A stretch of DNA of 64,000 bases. Source: Rhodospirillaceae bacterium. Lineage in GTDB: Bacteria; Pseudomonadota; Alphaproteobacteria; MPNO01; UBA2964. Below are positions 1-9,669 of the stretch, in pieces. Position numbers and translations under genes: made by a program. The DNA is taken from positions 1-64,000 of the forward strand of contig PBIN01000014.1 of the NCBI GenBank assembly GCA_002720855.1, read 5' to 3'. Positions within the stretch are counted from its first letter, which is position 1, and each line of letters starts with the position of its first letter. The notes beneath the pieces were generated by a model that was not told the origin of the DNA, did no database searches, and saw only the letters and a program-made list of their open reading frames with translations.

Positions 1-1
1 A

Positions 2-79
2 CAAACTGACGTACAGGATGTGCCTGTTGACGGTGACCAGCTGATACGTAGACTGGCGGTATTGCTCATATATCAGTGA
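2..79 (+). CDS. Possible 3' end of a gene entering from the left edge
   Basis: The second forward frame stays open from the left edge to a TGA at 77-79, giving 25 residues ending in RRLAVLLIYQ. The other two forward frames hit stops early. It could be the C-terminus of a gene lying outside the window. It is too short to identify, and chance openness over 25 codons is quite possible. Confidence 0.25.
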   Translation, partial: QTDVQDVPVDGDQLIRRLAVLLIYQ

Positions 80-94
80 TGTACATGAGGTGAG

Positions 95-181
95 TGGTGC
101 CCAGGAGAAGACTCGAACTTCCACGGCCTTGCGGCCACAGGTACCTGAAACCTGCGCGTCTACCAGTTCCGCCACCTGGGC
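95..181 (-). tRNA. tRNA-Leu (anticodon CAG)
   Basis: Read on the minus strand, the sequence starts GCCCAGGTGGCGG and ends CCTGGGCA followed by an encoded CCA. The acceptor stem pairs 7/7. The D-arm has the leucine pattern, the anticodon stem is CAGGT/ACCTG around loop TTCAGGT, and there is a long variable arm (GGCC-GCAA-GGCC type) and a T-loop TTCGAGT. The anticodon CAG lies at 145-147 (minus) and decodes CUG. The long variable arm is the class II form expected of tRNA-Leu. Confidence 0.96.
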
Positions 182-354
182 ACCGACGAGGAGTGGGTAT
201 TCCAAAGGGTTGTGCAATGTCAACAGATTTAACCCTTCTGTTAGGTCTCTGCGATAAGACTTTGGTTTAACACGTCCTAACACTTTATAATCCTCAGCAA
301 AGTGCTTACATAGTAAGCGAGGATTCGATTGCGGTTTCATCCGCGGAGGAATTA

Positions 355-1323
355 ATGAAACACAATGTCGTAACGGTATTTGGCGGAGCAGGTTTTATTG
401 GCCTGTATGTCGTTCGCGCCCTTGCACAGCAGGGGGTTCAGGTCAGGGTTGCATGCCGACGGCCAGAAGAGGCGATGCGCTGCAAGCCAATGGGTGACGT
501 TGGTCAAATTGTGCCGGTCGCGGCCAATATCCGGAATGAGGATTCTGTCGCTGCGGCAGTTCGAGGTGCCAAAGCAGTCATCAATCTGGTTGGCGTCCTC
601 TATAACCGTGGTCAGCAAAACTTCGATAGTCTCCATGTCGACGGTGCCCGTACTATCGCGGAGGCCGCGCAAAAAGCGGATGCAAAACGGCTTATCCATA
701 TATCGGCAATTGGCGCAGACCTCGAATCGGATTCCGAATATGCACGGAGCAAAGCCCTCGGCGAACAGGCGGTTGAAGAGGCATTTCCAGGTACAACAAT
801 TCTCCGGCCCTCGATTGTCTTTGGACCCGAGGATGATTTCTTTAACCGGTTTGCCGCCTTAGCCCGATTGTCGCCGGCTTTGCCGGTGATTGGCCCAAAT
901 ACAAAATTCCAACCTGTATATGTGGGTGATGTCGCCGACGCCGTATCCGCATGCCTGGCAGATGATGCGACGGCTGGTTGCTGCTACGAACTGGGCGGCC
1001 CAACGGTACACACCTTCCAAAACTTGATGGAAATAATGCTGGCCGAAATTGGCCGCAAACGCCTACTTGTTCCGGCACCGTTTTGGGCGGCTTCCGCCAA
1101 GGCATATTTTCTTGAGCGTCTCCGGATACCGTTTTTTCTGCCAAAACCCCTTCTGACCCGTGACCAAGTCCGTTTGCTAAAGCGGGATAACGTCGTTGGG
1201 GAAAAGTCCTTAGGCGTGGAAGATTTGGGCATCACGCCGACATCTCTTAGCGCCGTGTTGCCGACCTATCTGTGCCGATATCGCCGCGCAAAGGACAATG
1301 GTCGTAAAGTTCAGACCGCATGA
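355..1323 (+). CDS. NDUFA9-like NAD(P)-binding epimerase/atypical SDR
   Basis: A 322-residue atypical short-chain dehydrogenase. The Rossmann motif GGAGFIG lies at about residues 10-16, followed by the VNLVGVLYN, HISAIGAD and RPSIVFGPEDDFFNRF stretches. These match the bacterial relatives of the complex I accessory subunit NDUFA9, which bind NADPH. The classical YxxxK is replaced by a Y-x3-K-like YARSK at about residue 130. A GGAGGAAT ribosome site sits just before the ATG. It converges on uppP with a 12-bp gap, a neighbourhood I recall from other alphaproteobacteria that also contains gltBD. Its role in this organism is unproven; a respiratory or quinone-related function is inferred from the family only. 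Confidence 0.85.
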   Translation: MKHNVVTVFGGAGFIGLYVVRALAQQGVQVRVACRRPEEAMRCKPMGDVGQIVPVAANIRNEDSVAAAVRGAKAVINLVGVLYNRGQQNFDSLHVDGARTIAEAAQKADAKRLIHISAIGADLESDSEYARSKALGEQAVEEAFPGTTILRPSIVFGPEDDFFNRFAALARLSPALPVIGPNTKFQPVYVGDVADAVSACLADDATAGCCYELGGPTVHTFQNLMEIMLAEIGRKRLLVPAPFWAASAKAYFLERLRIPFFLPKPLLTRDQVRLLKRDNVVGEKSLGVEDLGITPTSLSAVLPTYLCRYRRAKDNGRKVQTA

Positions 1324-1335
1324 TTTCCAAGGCTT

Positions 1336-2130
1336 TTAGGCAGCTATCCACAAAATAGCGATACCGAGTGCAACGCGGTAGAGGACGAAGGGCGTGAAGC
1401 TCTGTTTTTGCAGCCAGCCCATCATAACCACGATGGCAAGAAGCGCTGTAACAAAGGCCAGCCCCGCCACAATCAAAATATTGGCCTGAAAGGCGGCGTC
1501 GCCACTTTGAACCACCTCCATGCCTTGCAGCAATCCCGCTCCGGCAATCGCTGGGATAGAAAGGAGCATCGAGAAACGAGCCGCATCCCGCCTTTCAAAT
1601 CCTAAAAGTCTCGCCATGGTGATTGTCGTGCCCGCTCGACTTGCACCCGGAATAACCGCAAAGGCCTGGGCAACTCCGATGAGCAGGGCATTCCCGACTG
1701 TTATGTGAGCCATCTTCTTGATGCGGAGACCGTAACGGTCACCGAGATAAAGTAAAACGCCACCGACAATAAAAGCCCAGCCAATGATCACGGGGGTACG
1801 GAGTCCTTCTCCAAAATAGGTTTTCACGGCTAGACCAGCGATGACGACAGGGATACTGGCAATAATGACCAAGCCGGCAAGCTTGGCGCCCTCATCTACT
1901 TTCCCCGTTGCCAGTTTTCCAATGCCGCAAAACATCATCCAGACTTCCCGCCACAAATAGGCGAGAACAGCGCCAAGTGTTCCGACATGCACAGCAACAT
2001 CGATTGTCAGTCCCTGATCTTTCCAATCCATCAGTACCGGTGTCAGGGCGAGGTGGCCCGAGGAGCTAACTGGCAAGAATTCCGTAATTCCCTGGATGAC
2101 TGCCAGAACGGTAATTTGGAAAAGTGTCAA
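1336..2130 (-). CDS. uppP: Undecaprenyl-diphosphatase UppP (BacA)
   Basis: A 264-residue polytopic inner-membrane phosphatase that regenerates undecaprenyl phosphate, the lipid carrier for peptidoglycan and other envelope polymers. Both family signatures are present: the glutamate-containing ITEFLPVSSSGH (Glu17, Ser22-24, His26) and PGASRAGTT (residues 161-169, including Arg165). Length and 7-8 hydrophobic segments fit the family. It is transcribed away from gltD, and a 19-bp imperfect palindrome lies about 70 bp upstream. The name bacA refers to bacitracin resistance on overexpression; nothing here suggests a resistance role beyond the housekeeping one. Confidence 0.96.
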   Translation of the reverse strand: MTLFQITVLAVIQGITEFLPVSSSGHLALTPVLMDWKDQGLTIDVAVHVGTLGAVLAYLWREVWMMFCGIGKLATGKVDEGAKLAGLVIIASIPVVIAGLAVKTYFGEGLRTPVIIGWAFIVGGVLLYLGDRYGLRIKKMAHITVGNALLIGVAQAFAVIPGASRAGTTITMARLLGFERRDAARFSMLLSIPAIAGAGLLQGMEVVQSGDAAFQANILIVAGLAFVTALLAIVVMMGWLQKQSFTPFVLYRVALGIAILWIAA

Positions 2131-2199
2131 TTTCTATGGCCCCCGTGTTTTCGGACGACAGAATATACGGAGTCATCGAGTCAGGGGAATATTTAGATA

Positions 2200-2218
2200 T
2201 AGTCCCATTATGGTACTA
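2200..2218. promoter_or_regulatory. Imperfect 19-bp palindrome between uppP and gltD
   Basis: The sequence TAGTCCCATTATGGTACTA is an inverted repeat around a central T with 8 of 9 arm positions complementary. It lies in the divergent uppP/gltD intergenic region, 70 bp from the uppP start and about 260 bp from gltD. It has the size of a dimeric repressor operator, but no regulator can be assigned. Confidence 0.35.
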
Positions 2219-2344
2219 AAATAAGCGCAAAATCACAAACGTTTGAATCTTTGGGAAATTTGACGAATCTCTTCGGAGATAAAAAGGTAATAAATATTGA
2301 CCTATAAGTCATTTTTTACTCGCCAACCGCGGAAAATTAGCTTA

Positions 2345-2350
2345 TATAAT
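2345..2350 (+). promoter_or_regulatory. Candidate -10 box for gltD-gltB
   Basis: A perfect TATAAT occurs 128 bp before the ATG of gltD in an AT-rich stretch. I see no convincing -35 element at the right spacing, so an activator-dependent promoter or chance are both possible. If used, the transcript would have a leader of about 120 nt carrying the hairpin at 2431-2450. Apart from this, the palindrome and the hairpin, I see nothing in the roughly 340-bp gap between uppP and gltD. Confidence 0.3.
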
Positions 2351-2430
2351 CGATCCTCGTACAGAGGGCCCGGGGAAATTCGATCAATAATCGAGAGCAC
2401 CTATCGCATTTGCGAGGGCAAAATAATGGC

Positions 2431-2450
2431 GGGTAAAGCAAAATTTACCC
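2431..2450 (+). promoter_or_regulatory. Hairpin in the gltD leader
   Basis: GGGTAAA and TTTACCC form a perfect 7-bp stem with a 6-nt loop, ending 3 nt before a possible TTG start at 2454 and 27 nt before the ATG at 2478. It may be a translational control element or a protein-binding site. Its placement argues against the TTG being the real start. Confidence 0.35.
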
Positions 2451-2477
2451 TGTTTGAGCGGAAAATTGGACAATAAC

Positions 2478-3908
2478 ATGCTCAGGTTTGTCGATATAGA
2501 GCGTAAAACGCCTGAAAAACGACCTTCTGAAGAAAGAAGCAAGGATTTTAGCGAGATTTACCGTCGATTTGGCACCGAATTGGCCGAAGAACAGGCCAGT
2601 CGGTGTTCGCAATGTGGAATTCCATTTTGCCAGGTGCATTGTCCTTTACATAATAATATTCCGGACTGGCTTATGCTCACGGCGGAAGATCGTGTTCAGG
2701 AAGCTTACGAGATTTCTTCTGCAACAAATACATTTCCGGAGATTTGTGGCCGCATATGCCCCCAGGATCGATTATGTGAAGGCAATTGCGTTATCGAACA
2801 AGCCGGCCATGGAACCGTCACCATCGGAGCGGTCGAAAACTATATCACCGAAACGGCTTTTGAAAATGGTTGGGTAAAACCGCCAAAACCTGTCCGTGAG
2901 CTCGATCAATCAGTGGGAATTATCGGCGCAGGCCCTGCTGCTCTCGCCGCTGCGGATGTATTGCGACGTAAGGGCTATCAAGTCCATATCTATGATCGTT
3001 ATGACCGCGCTGGTGGGTTGCTGGTCTACGGCATCCCTAACTTTAAGCTCGACAAGTCAATTGTGACGCGGCGTGTCGAGCTCTTTGAAGAGGCCGGCAT
3101 CCAGATTCACTATAATGTCGATGTCGGTGAGGACATTAGCTTCCAGGAATTGCGCGATCGCCACGACGCCATTTTGGTGGCAACTGGTGTCTACAAAGCT
3201 CGCGATCTCCAGGCACCAGGTGTTGGGCTTGGAAATATTGTTCCAGCGCTCGATTTTTTGATCGCATCAAACAAAAAGGGGCTGGGCGATAGCGTTCCAT
3301 CTTTTGATGATGGGACGCTCGACGCTGCAAAGAAGCGCATTGTCGTTCTTGGCGCCGGCGACACGGCTATGGATTGCGTCCGGACCGCTATTCGGCAGGG
3401 CGCGGAATCTGTCGTCTGTCTCTACCGTCGTGACAAGGCCAACATGCCGGGTTCCCGCCGCGAATTGCAGTATGCCGAGGAAGAAGGCGTCCAATTTACA
3501 TTGCGTGCGCAGCCTGAAGCGTTCTTGGGAGATGAGGTCGTCTCAGCAGTTCGCGCCGCCAAAATTCATCTTGGTGTTGCGGATGCTTCCGGCCGTCAAA
3601 CACCTGAGGTTATCGAAGGGTCCAGCTTTAATGTCGAAGGCGATCTCGTTATTAAGGCCCTGGGCTTCGACCCCGAGGATTTACCGAAAATGTTTGGCGT
3701 GCCCGAATTAGGCGTGACGCGCTGGGGTACGCTCAAAATCAATTTCCGTAACAAAATGACCAATCTCGATGGTGTCTTCGCAGCGGGCGATATCGTTCGG
3801 GGCGCTTCCCTGGTGGTTTGGGCTATTCGCGATGGCCGGGATGCCGCCGCAGCTATGGACAGGTATTTGAAAGCACGTCGTCCAATCAGTGAAGAGGCGG
3901 CGGCGTGA
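2478..3908 (+). CDS. gltD: Glutamate synthase small (beta) subunit GltD
   Basis: The FAD/NADPH subunit of bacterial glutamate synthase, which feeds electrons from NADPH to GltB for converting glutamine plus 2-oxoglutarate into two glutamates. The N-terminal Cys-rich region has CSQCGIPFCQVHCPLHNNIPDW and CGRICPQDRLCEGNC patterns that ligate two 4Fe-4S clusters. Then come an FAD-binding GAGPAALAAADVL motif, an NADPH-binding VLGAGDTAMDC motif, and a C-terminal FAD segment ending GVFAAGDIVRGASLVVWAI. I start at the ATG at 2478 (MLRFVDIE). A TTG at 2454 would add eight residues, and related proteins do carry a few residues before this point; neither start has a strong ribosome site. The stop overlaps the GTG of gltB by 4 bp, implying translational coupling. 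Confidence 0.96.
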   Translation: MLRFVDIERKTPEKRPSEERSKDFSEIYRRFGTELAEEQASRCSQCGIPFCQVHCPLHNNIPDWLMLTAEDRVQEAYEISSATNTFPEICGRICPQDRLCEGNCVIEQAGHGTVTIGAVENYITETAFENGWVKPPKPVRELDQSVGIIGAGPAALAAADVLRRKGYQVHIYDRYDRAGGLLVYGIPNFKLDKSIVTRRVELFEEAGIQIHYNVDVGEDISFQELRDRHDAILVATGVYKARDLQAPGVGLGNIVPALDFLIASNKKGLGDSVPSFDDGTLDAAKKRIVVLGAGDTAMDCVRTAIRQGAESVVCLYRRDKANMPGSRRELQYAEEEGVQFTLRAQPEAFLGDEVVSAVRAAKIHLGVADASGRQTPEVIEGSSFNVEGDLVIKALGFDPEDLPKMFGVPELGVTRWGTLKINFRNKMTNLDGVFAAGDIVRGASLVVWAIRDGRDAAAAMDRYLKARRPISEEAAA

Positions 3909-6900
3909 CTCAAAAGCACTTAAATCCTGGCGAACGCCAAATTGCGCACTGGCGGGAAAATGCTGAACGGCTGAGCCGAGAAGGTCTTTACGACCCTGCC
4001 GATGAACATGACGCCTGTGGCGTTGGGATGGTGGTATCAATCGATGGCAAACGCCGGCGCGAGGTTGTTGAGGCAGGGATCGATGCTCTCAAAGCGCTGT
4101 GGCATCGAGGCGCCGTGGATGCAGATGGTAAAACCGGAGACGGTGCAGGTATCCATGTAGAAATTCCTCAGGATTTTTTCCACGAGCACACGATCAGGAC
4201 CGGTCACACGCCTGGCCCTGGCCCTATCGCCGTTGGCATGATTTTTCTACCGCGCACCGATCTCGCCGGACAGGAGCGCTGCCGCAGTATTGTCGAAGCA
4301 CAAATCCTGCAATTTGGTTATTCGATTTACGGTTGGCGTCAGGTGCCTCTAAACGTCGAGGTAATTGGCGAGAAAGCAAACGCAACCCGACCCGAAATCG
4401 AACAGATTATGATTGCCGGGCAACCGGGGAAGCCCGATGAGGACTTTGAACGTGATCTTTACGTTATTCGTCGGCGGATCGAAAATCAGGCTCTCGATGA
4501 GAATCTTTCTGACTTCTACATCTGTTCGTTAAGTTGCCGCTCAATAATCTATAAGGGAATGTTCCTGGCTGAGCAGGTTACTGACTTTTATCCCGATTTG
4601 CTTGATGAGCGTTTTGAATCTCGTTTTGCGATCTATCATCAGCGTTATTCCACAAACACTTTTCCGACATGGAAACTGGCACAACCTTTCCGCATGCTCG
4701 CTCATAATGGCGAGATCAATACGTTGTCCGGAAATGTCAATTGGATGAAAAGCCATGAAACGCGGCTTGAATCAGAACTATTTGGCGAGTCAATTGAAGA
4801 TATTAAACCAATTATTCAGGCGGGGAGTTCTGATTCAGCGGCTTTAGACGCCGCATATGAGCTTTTGGCCCGTGGTGGCCGCACTGCGCCGATGGTCAAA
4901 ATGATGGTCATCCCCGATGCCTGGTCTGCAAAGCCCAACGTTCCTGAACACCATGCGGCGTTCTTCAGCTACTGCAACTGCGTCATCGAACCCTGGGATG
5001 GCCCGGCTGCGATTTGTGCAACAGACGGCACCTGGGTGGTCGCGGGTTTGGACCGAAACGGGTTGCGGCCTCTTCGGTATTCCATTCGTGAAGACGGGTT
5101 ACTGGTCGTTGGATCAGAAACCGGGATGGTTGCGATGGATGAATCCCGAATTGTGGAGAAAGGGCGCGTCGGGCCTGGACAGACGATAGCTGTGCAGTTG
5201 GATGAAGGTCGCTTCTATCACGATTCCGAATTGCGAGAATTGTTGGCCGCGGAGGCTCCTTTTACGGAGTGGGCCAACAATATCACCCAAATGGATAGCC
5301 TTATCCGCACTGATATTGACGAGAAAGCAGAGTTTGATCGCGATGATTTACGCCGCCGCCAACTTTGCGCCGGGCACACCCTCGAAGAATTGGAGCTTCT
5401 GGTCCAGCCGATGGTCGAGGACGCCAAAGAAGCCACAGGCTCGATGGGTGATGATACACCGATTGCTGTATTGTCGGAGCAGTATCGCGGTTTGCATCAC
5501 TATTTTCGGCAATCTTTCAGCCAGGTAACCAATCCGCCTATCGACAGTCTCCGCGAATATAGGGTGATGACGCTCAATACGCGGCTCGGCAATCTCGGAA
5601 ATATCCTTGATATGGATGAAAGCCAAACGCGGTTGCTTCAGTTGAGCTCGCCGGTACTGGCCAACGCTGAGTTCGAAGCCTTGCGGACTCATATGGGTGA
5701 AACCGCATTTGAAATAGACTGCACTTTTGATACGAATGCTGGTGAGAACGCATTGCGTGAAGCGATGGATCGTATTCGCACAGAGGCCGAAGATGCGGTT
5801 CGCGGTGGCGCAGTCCATGTAATTTTGTCAGACAAGAATATTAGTGCCGAAAAGGCGCCAATTCCCATGATCCTGGCGACCAGCGGCGTTCACAGCCACC
5901 TGGTTCGCCAATCTCTACGAACATTTACGTCACTTAATGTTCGTTCTGCGGAATGTCTGGATACGCACTATTTCGCTGTGTTGATCGGCGCAGGCGCGAC
6001 GACCGTTAACGCCTATCTCACGCAGGAAGCAATTGCTGATCGGCATCGCCGCGGTTTGTTTGGCGACCTGTCTTTGACCGAATGCGTTCAGCGCTATTGC
6101 GAAGCCGTCAATCAGGGGCTTCTCAAGATTATGTCCAAAATGGGCATCTCGTTGATTTCTTCCTATCGAGGCGCCCACAAATTTGAAGTAATTGGACTAA
6201 GCCGTACGCTGGTTTCGGAATTTTTCCCCGGAATGACCTCTCGAATTTCCGGCATCGGTCTGTCGGGTATTCAACACAATGCAGTCCGATTGCACCGACG
6301 AGCTTATTCGGAAGACGTTATTACTCTGCCAATTGGTGGACTGTATCGATACCGGCGCAGTGGCGAAACGCACGCTTTTCAAGGCGAGATGATCCATATG
6401 CTTCAGAATGCCTGTGATACGGATTCCTTCGCCAGTTTTAAGAAGTATTCGGAATCGGTTCAGCGGCAGGCGCCGGTGAGTTTACGCGATCTGATGGACT
6501 TCACCCCGAGCGGCGAAAGCGTTGAACTCGAGGAAGTCGAATCAATAACGGAGCTTCGAAAGCGACTCGTTGCACCTGGTATTTCGTTGGGCGCATTAAG
6601 TCCGGAGGCTCATGAAACGCTTTCAATAGCGATGAATCGTATTGGCGCAAAATCGGATTCCGGCGAAGGTGGCGAAGACCCGTCTCGATTTAAACCAAAG
6701 CCGAATGGAGACAATGCCTCTTCTGCAATCAAACAAGTTGCTTCCGGACGGTTCGGTGTGACAGCGGAATACCTTAACAATTGCCGGGAAATCGAAATCA
6801 AGATTGCACAGGGAGCGAAGCCCGGAGAGGGTGGGCAACTTCCCGGAATCAAAGTTTCCGAGATGATCGCAAGGCTTCGGCATTCTACTCCCGGTGTTAC

Positions 6901-8455
6901 CCTAATTTCGCCCCCTCCACATCACGACATCTATTCGATCGAAGATTTATCCCAGCTCATTTACGATCTGAAGCAGATAAATCCAGAGGCGAAAGTCTGC
7001 GTAAAGCTTGTTTCGCAGTCTGGTATCGGAACGATTGCCGCAGGGGTTGCCAAAGCCAAAGCGGACGCGATTTTAGTATCAGGACATTCAGGTGGCACAG
7101 GTGCCAGCCCGCAGACCTCGATAAAGTATGCCGGTTTACCCTGGGAGATGGGGCTCGCAGAAGTGCATCAGGTGCTCACGCTTAACGGCCTGCGTGACAA
7201 CGTTTTGTTGCGAACCGATGGTGGTCTGAAAACCGGTCGCGATATCGTCATCGCGGCGCTGCTTGGCGCGGACGAATTTGGCATTGGTACCACGTCACTT
7301 GTTGCTGTCGGCTGCATTATGGTGCGCCAGTGCCACTCGAATACCTGTCCTGTTGGCGTTTGCACACAGGATGACGCACTGCGGGACAAATATACGGGCA
7401 CCCCCGAAAAAGTCGTGAACCTGTTCAGTTTTGTAGCCGAAGAGGTTCGAGAAATCTTGGCATTTCTCGGGTTTCGGACTCTCAATGAGATAATCGGGCG
7501 GACCGATTTGCTGATGCAGGTCAGGCGCGGCAACCCGCATCTTGATGATCTTGATCTTAATCCGCTTTTGGTTCAGGCCGACCCAGGTGGTGAAAATCGC
7601 TCTGAAACGCGCGGTCTGCGAAATGAAGTTCCGGATTCCCTTGATGCCCAGATGATAAAAGATGCTGCACCGGCATTGGAGGGCGGCGAGAAAATGCAAC
7701 TCGCCTATAATATTCGCAATACCGAGCGCGCGATCGGTACCAGAATTTCATCGGCCATAACGCGGCGGTATGGCATGGATGGATTGCAGCCCGGCCATAT
7801 TGCTGTCCGCCTACGTGGATCAGGCGGCCAATCACTTGGTGCCTTTGCGGTCCAAGGGCTCAAGTTGCAGGTTCTTGGCGATGCCAACGACTATGTTGGT
7901 AAAGGTCTTTCAGGTGGCACCATTATTGTGCGGCCCGTTACCGCGAGCCCTCTCGCAACAAACGAAAACGCGATCATAGGCAATACCGTACTCTATGGTG
8001 CGACGGCTGGGCGGCTATTTGCCGCCGGGCAAACCGGTGAACGGTTTGCTGTTCGCAATTCTGGCGCCGATGCTGTTGTCGAAGGGGCTGGCGCTAACGG
8101 CTGCGAATATATGACAGGCGGTACTGTCGCTATTCTTGGTCCGGTTGGCGACAACTTCGCCGCCGGTATGACAGGCGGTATGGCTTTCGTTTACGACACA
8201 GACGCCAGCCTGATCAGCAATATCAATCCCGATACGGTCGTCTATCACCGGATGCAGTCACCGCATTGGGAACAGGTTTTACGTGATCTTGTTTCCGAAC
8301 ATTGGCGCGAAACGCAGTCGCGTTTTGCAGAACGTCTGCTGGTCGACTGGGACCGTGAATTGCGGCGGTTCTGGCAGGTCGTTCCAAAAGAGATGATGGA
8401 CAAGCTCGAACATCCTGTGCTGGTGGAGCCCGATAGCGAAGAGCAATCGGCCTAA
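3905..8455 (+). CDS. gltB: Glutamate synthase large (alpha) subunit GltB
   Basis: A 1516-residue amidotransferase/synthase subunit. The GTG start overlaps the gltD stop (GTGA). The class II glutaminase begins at Cys38 in the context DEHDACGVGMV, so the first 37 residues are the propeptide removed in this family. Later come the central domain, the FMN-binding synthase domain with KICPxGEGGQLPG-like (AKPGEGGQLPGIKV) and SGHSGGTGASP motifs, the 3Fe-4S cysteines in CIMVRQCHSNTCPVGVC, and the C-terminal beta-helix rich in glycine (GGTIIVRP, GYMTGG-type repeats). Length is normal for bacterial GltB. It forms an operon with gltD. An MFS gene follows after 2 bp and may be co-transcribed. Confidence 0.98.
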   Translation: MTQKHLNPGERQIAHWRENAERLSREGLYDPADEHDACGVGMVVSIDGKRRREVVEAGIDALKALWHRGAVDADGKTGDGAGIHVEIPQDFFHEHTIRTGHTPGPGPIAVGMIFLPRTDLAGQERCRSIVEAQILQFGYSIYGWRQVPLNVEVIGEKANATRPEIEQIMIAGQPGKPDEDFERDLYVIRRRIENQALDENLSDFYICSLSCRSIIYKGMFLAEQVTDFYPDLLDERFESRFAIYHQRYSTNTFPTWKLAQPFRMLAHNGEINTLSGNVNWMKSHETRLESELFGESIEDIKPIIQAGSSDSAALDAAYELLARGGRTAPMVKMMVIPDAWSAKPNVPEHHAAFFSYCNCVIEPWDGPAAICATDGTWVVAGLDRNGLRPLRYSIREDGLLVVGSETGMVAMDESRIVEKGRVGPGQTIAVQLDEGRFYHDSELRELLAAEAPFTEWANNITQMDSLIRTDIDEKAEFDRDDLRRRQLCAGHTLEELELLVQPMVEDAKEATGSMGDDTPIAVLSEQYRGLHHYFRQSFSQVTNPPIDSLREYRVMTLNTRLGNLGNILDMDESQTRLLQLSSPVLANAEFEALRTHMGETAFEIDCTFDTNAGENALREAMDRIRTEAEDAVRGGAVHVILSDKNISAEKAPIPMILATSGVHSHLVRQSLRTFTSLNVRSAECLDTHYFAVLIGAGATTVNAYLTQEAIADRHRRGLFGDLSLTECVQRYCEAVNQGLLKIMSKMGISLISSYRGAHKFEVIGLSRTLVSEFFPGMTSRISGIGLSGIQHNAVRLHRRAYSEDVITLPIGGLYRYRRSGETHAFQGEMIHMLQNACDTDSFASFKKYSESVQRQAPVSLRDLMDFTPSGESVELEEVESITELRKRLVAPGISLGALSPEAHETLSIAMNRIGAKSDSGEGGEDPSRFKPKPNGDNASSAIKQVASGRFGVTAEYLNNCREIEIKIAQGAKPGEGGQLPGIKVSEMIARLRHSTPGVTLISPPPHHDIYSIEDLSQLIYDLKQINPEAKVCVKLVSQSGIGTIAAGVAKAKADAILVSGHSGGTGASPQTSIKYAGLPWEMGLAEVHQVLTLNGLRDNVLLRTDGGLKTGRDIVIAALLGADEFGIGTTSLVAVGCIMVRQCHSNTCPVGVCTQDDALRDKYTGTPEKVVNLFSFVAEEVREILAFLGFRTLNEIIGRTDLLMQVRRGNPHLDDLDLNPLLVQADPGGENRSETRGLRNEVPDSLDAQMIKDAAPALEGGEKMQLAYNIRNTERAIGTRISSAITRRYGMDGLQPGHIAVRLRGSGGQSLGAFAVQGLKLQVLGDANDYVGKGLSGGTIIVRPVTASPLATNENAIIGNTVLYGATAGRLFAAGQTGERFAVRNSGADAVVEGAGANGCEYMTGGTVAILGPVGDNFAAGMTGGMAFVYDTDASLISNINPDTVVYHRMQSPHWEQVLRDLVSEHWRETQSRFAERLLVDWDRELRRFWQVVPKEMMDKLEHPVLVEPDSEEQSA

Positions 8456-8457
8456 AA

Positions 8458-9669
8458 ATGAAGCGCCGCCAATTCGGTGCGGCAGCGCTGATATCCTTCT
8501 TTTGTAGCGCTCTCGTTCTGAACCTGCTTGGTTTTATGACATTGGCGGCCGTTCTGCCGGCGCTGATTAGCGAGTGGGGACTTACCAGTACTGAAGCTGG
8601 TTGGCTCGGCGGTATCTATTTTGCCGGATATGTCGTGGCGGTTCCCATTCTGACAGCGCTCACCGATCGCATCGACCCCAAACGTATTTACCTAGGTTCT
8701 GCACTTCTCGCGGGCGTATCATCGATAGGTTTTGCTGTTGCGGCAGATGGGTTTTGGGCAGCACTGCTATTACGTTTTCTTGCAGGGGCCGGACTCGGTG
8801 GCACCTACATGCCGGGTTTGAAGGCATTAACTGACAACCTCCAGAAATCAGCACAAAGCCGAGGTGTTACATATTATACCGGTGTGTTTGCACTCGGGAC
8901 CGCATTCTCATTCTTGATTGGCGGTGAAGTTGCTGAACAGTTTGGTTGGCGCTGGACATTTGCAACAGCCGGCGCTGGTTGTTTTGTTGGCGCGCTAATT
9001 ATCATCTGGGTATTGCCTTCAAGGATTCCTAGAGACGGTACCATATCCATAGTCACTTCTTTCCGGGCCGTTCTGCAAAATCAGTCGGCGATGTCGTATA
9101 TGATCTCTTATTTCGGATATGCGTGGGAGGTCTTTGCCTTTCGCGTTTGGGTCGTTGCATTTCTGTTTTTTTCCCAGATGCACAATGCGCTCGGCCCAGA
9201 GGTTTTGAATGCGACCGTTTGGGCCACAATTTTTGCGCTTGCAGGCGTTGCCGCGAATATGGCTTTCGGCGAATTGGCAATCGCTTTTGATCGCCGCCGT
9301 GTTCTGATTTTTGTGTCCGTTATTTCGGTTTTGGCCGGCGTTTCTATTGGTTTACTGAGCGATAGTACATATGGGGCCGTTGTCAGCGTCTGTTTCGTAT
9401 TTGCGATGCTCACATCGGGTCGCAACGCCCCTACAAATGCCGGTCTCGTAAACGCAGTGCCAGAGCATTTACGTGGAACTGCAATGGCCGTCCACGCGAC
9501 CATCGGTTATGCCGGTGGTATCGTTGGCCCTCTCGCTGCCGGAATTGCGCTTGATGTAGCGGGCGGTATCGAAAACCCCCGAGGCTGGACTGCTGCATTT
9601 TTGGCAATCTCGGCCGGTGCGGTAATTTCGGCGCTGGCGTTATATTGCCTAAACCGGCGTCGGGATTAA
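8458..9669 (+). CDS. MFS transporter (paralogue of the gene at 17811-19013)
   Basis: A 403-residue protein with about 12 hydrophobic segments and the MFS loop motif LTDRIDPKRIY after TM2, plus GLGGTYMPGLKALTD after TM4. The start lies 2 bp after the gltB stop, so it can be read from the same transcript. It is clearly related to the MFS protein at 17811-19013: both carry the same pattern of (F)MT(L/V)AAVLP, TEAG, LTDRID, ADGFW, GTYMPGL(K/R)ALTD and RGV.YYT. The substrate is unknown. Its 3' end overlaps the convergent cupin gene by 21 bp. Confidence 0.88.
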   Translation: MKRRQFGAAALISFFCSALVLNLLGFMTLAAVLPALISEWGLTSTEAGWLGGIYFAGYVVAVPILTALTDRIDPKRIYLGSALLAGVSSIGFAVAADGFWAALLLRFLAGAGLGGTYMPGLKALTDNLQKSAQSRGVTYYTGVFALGTAFSFLIGGEVAEQFGWRWTFATAGAGCFVGALIIIWVLPSRIPRDGTISIVTSFRAVLQNQSAMSYMISYFGYAWEVFAFRVWVVAFLFFSQMHNALGPEVLNATVWATIFALAGVAANMAFGELAIAFDRRRVLIFVSVISVLAGVSIGLLSDSTYGAVVSVCFVFAMLTSGRNAPTNAGLVNAVPEHLRGTAMAVHATIGYAGGIVGPLAAGIALDVAGGIENPRGWTAAFLAISAGAVISALALYCLNRRRD

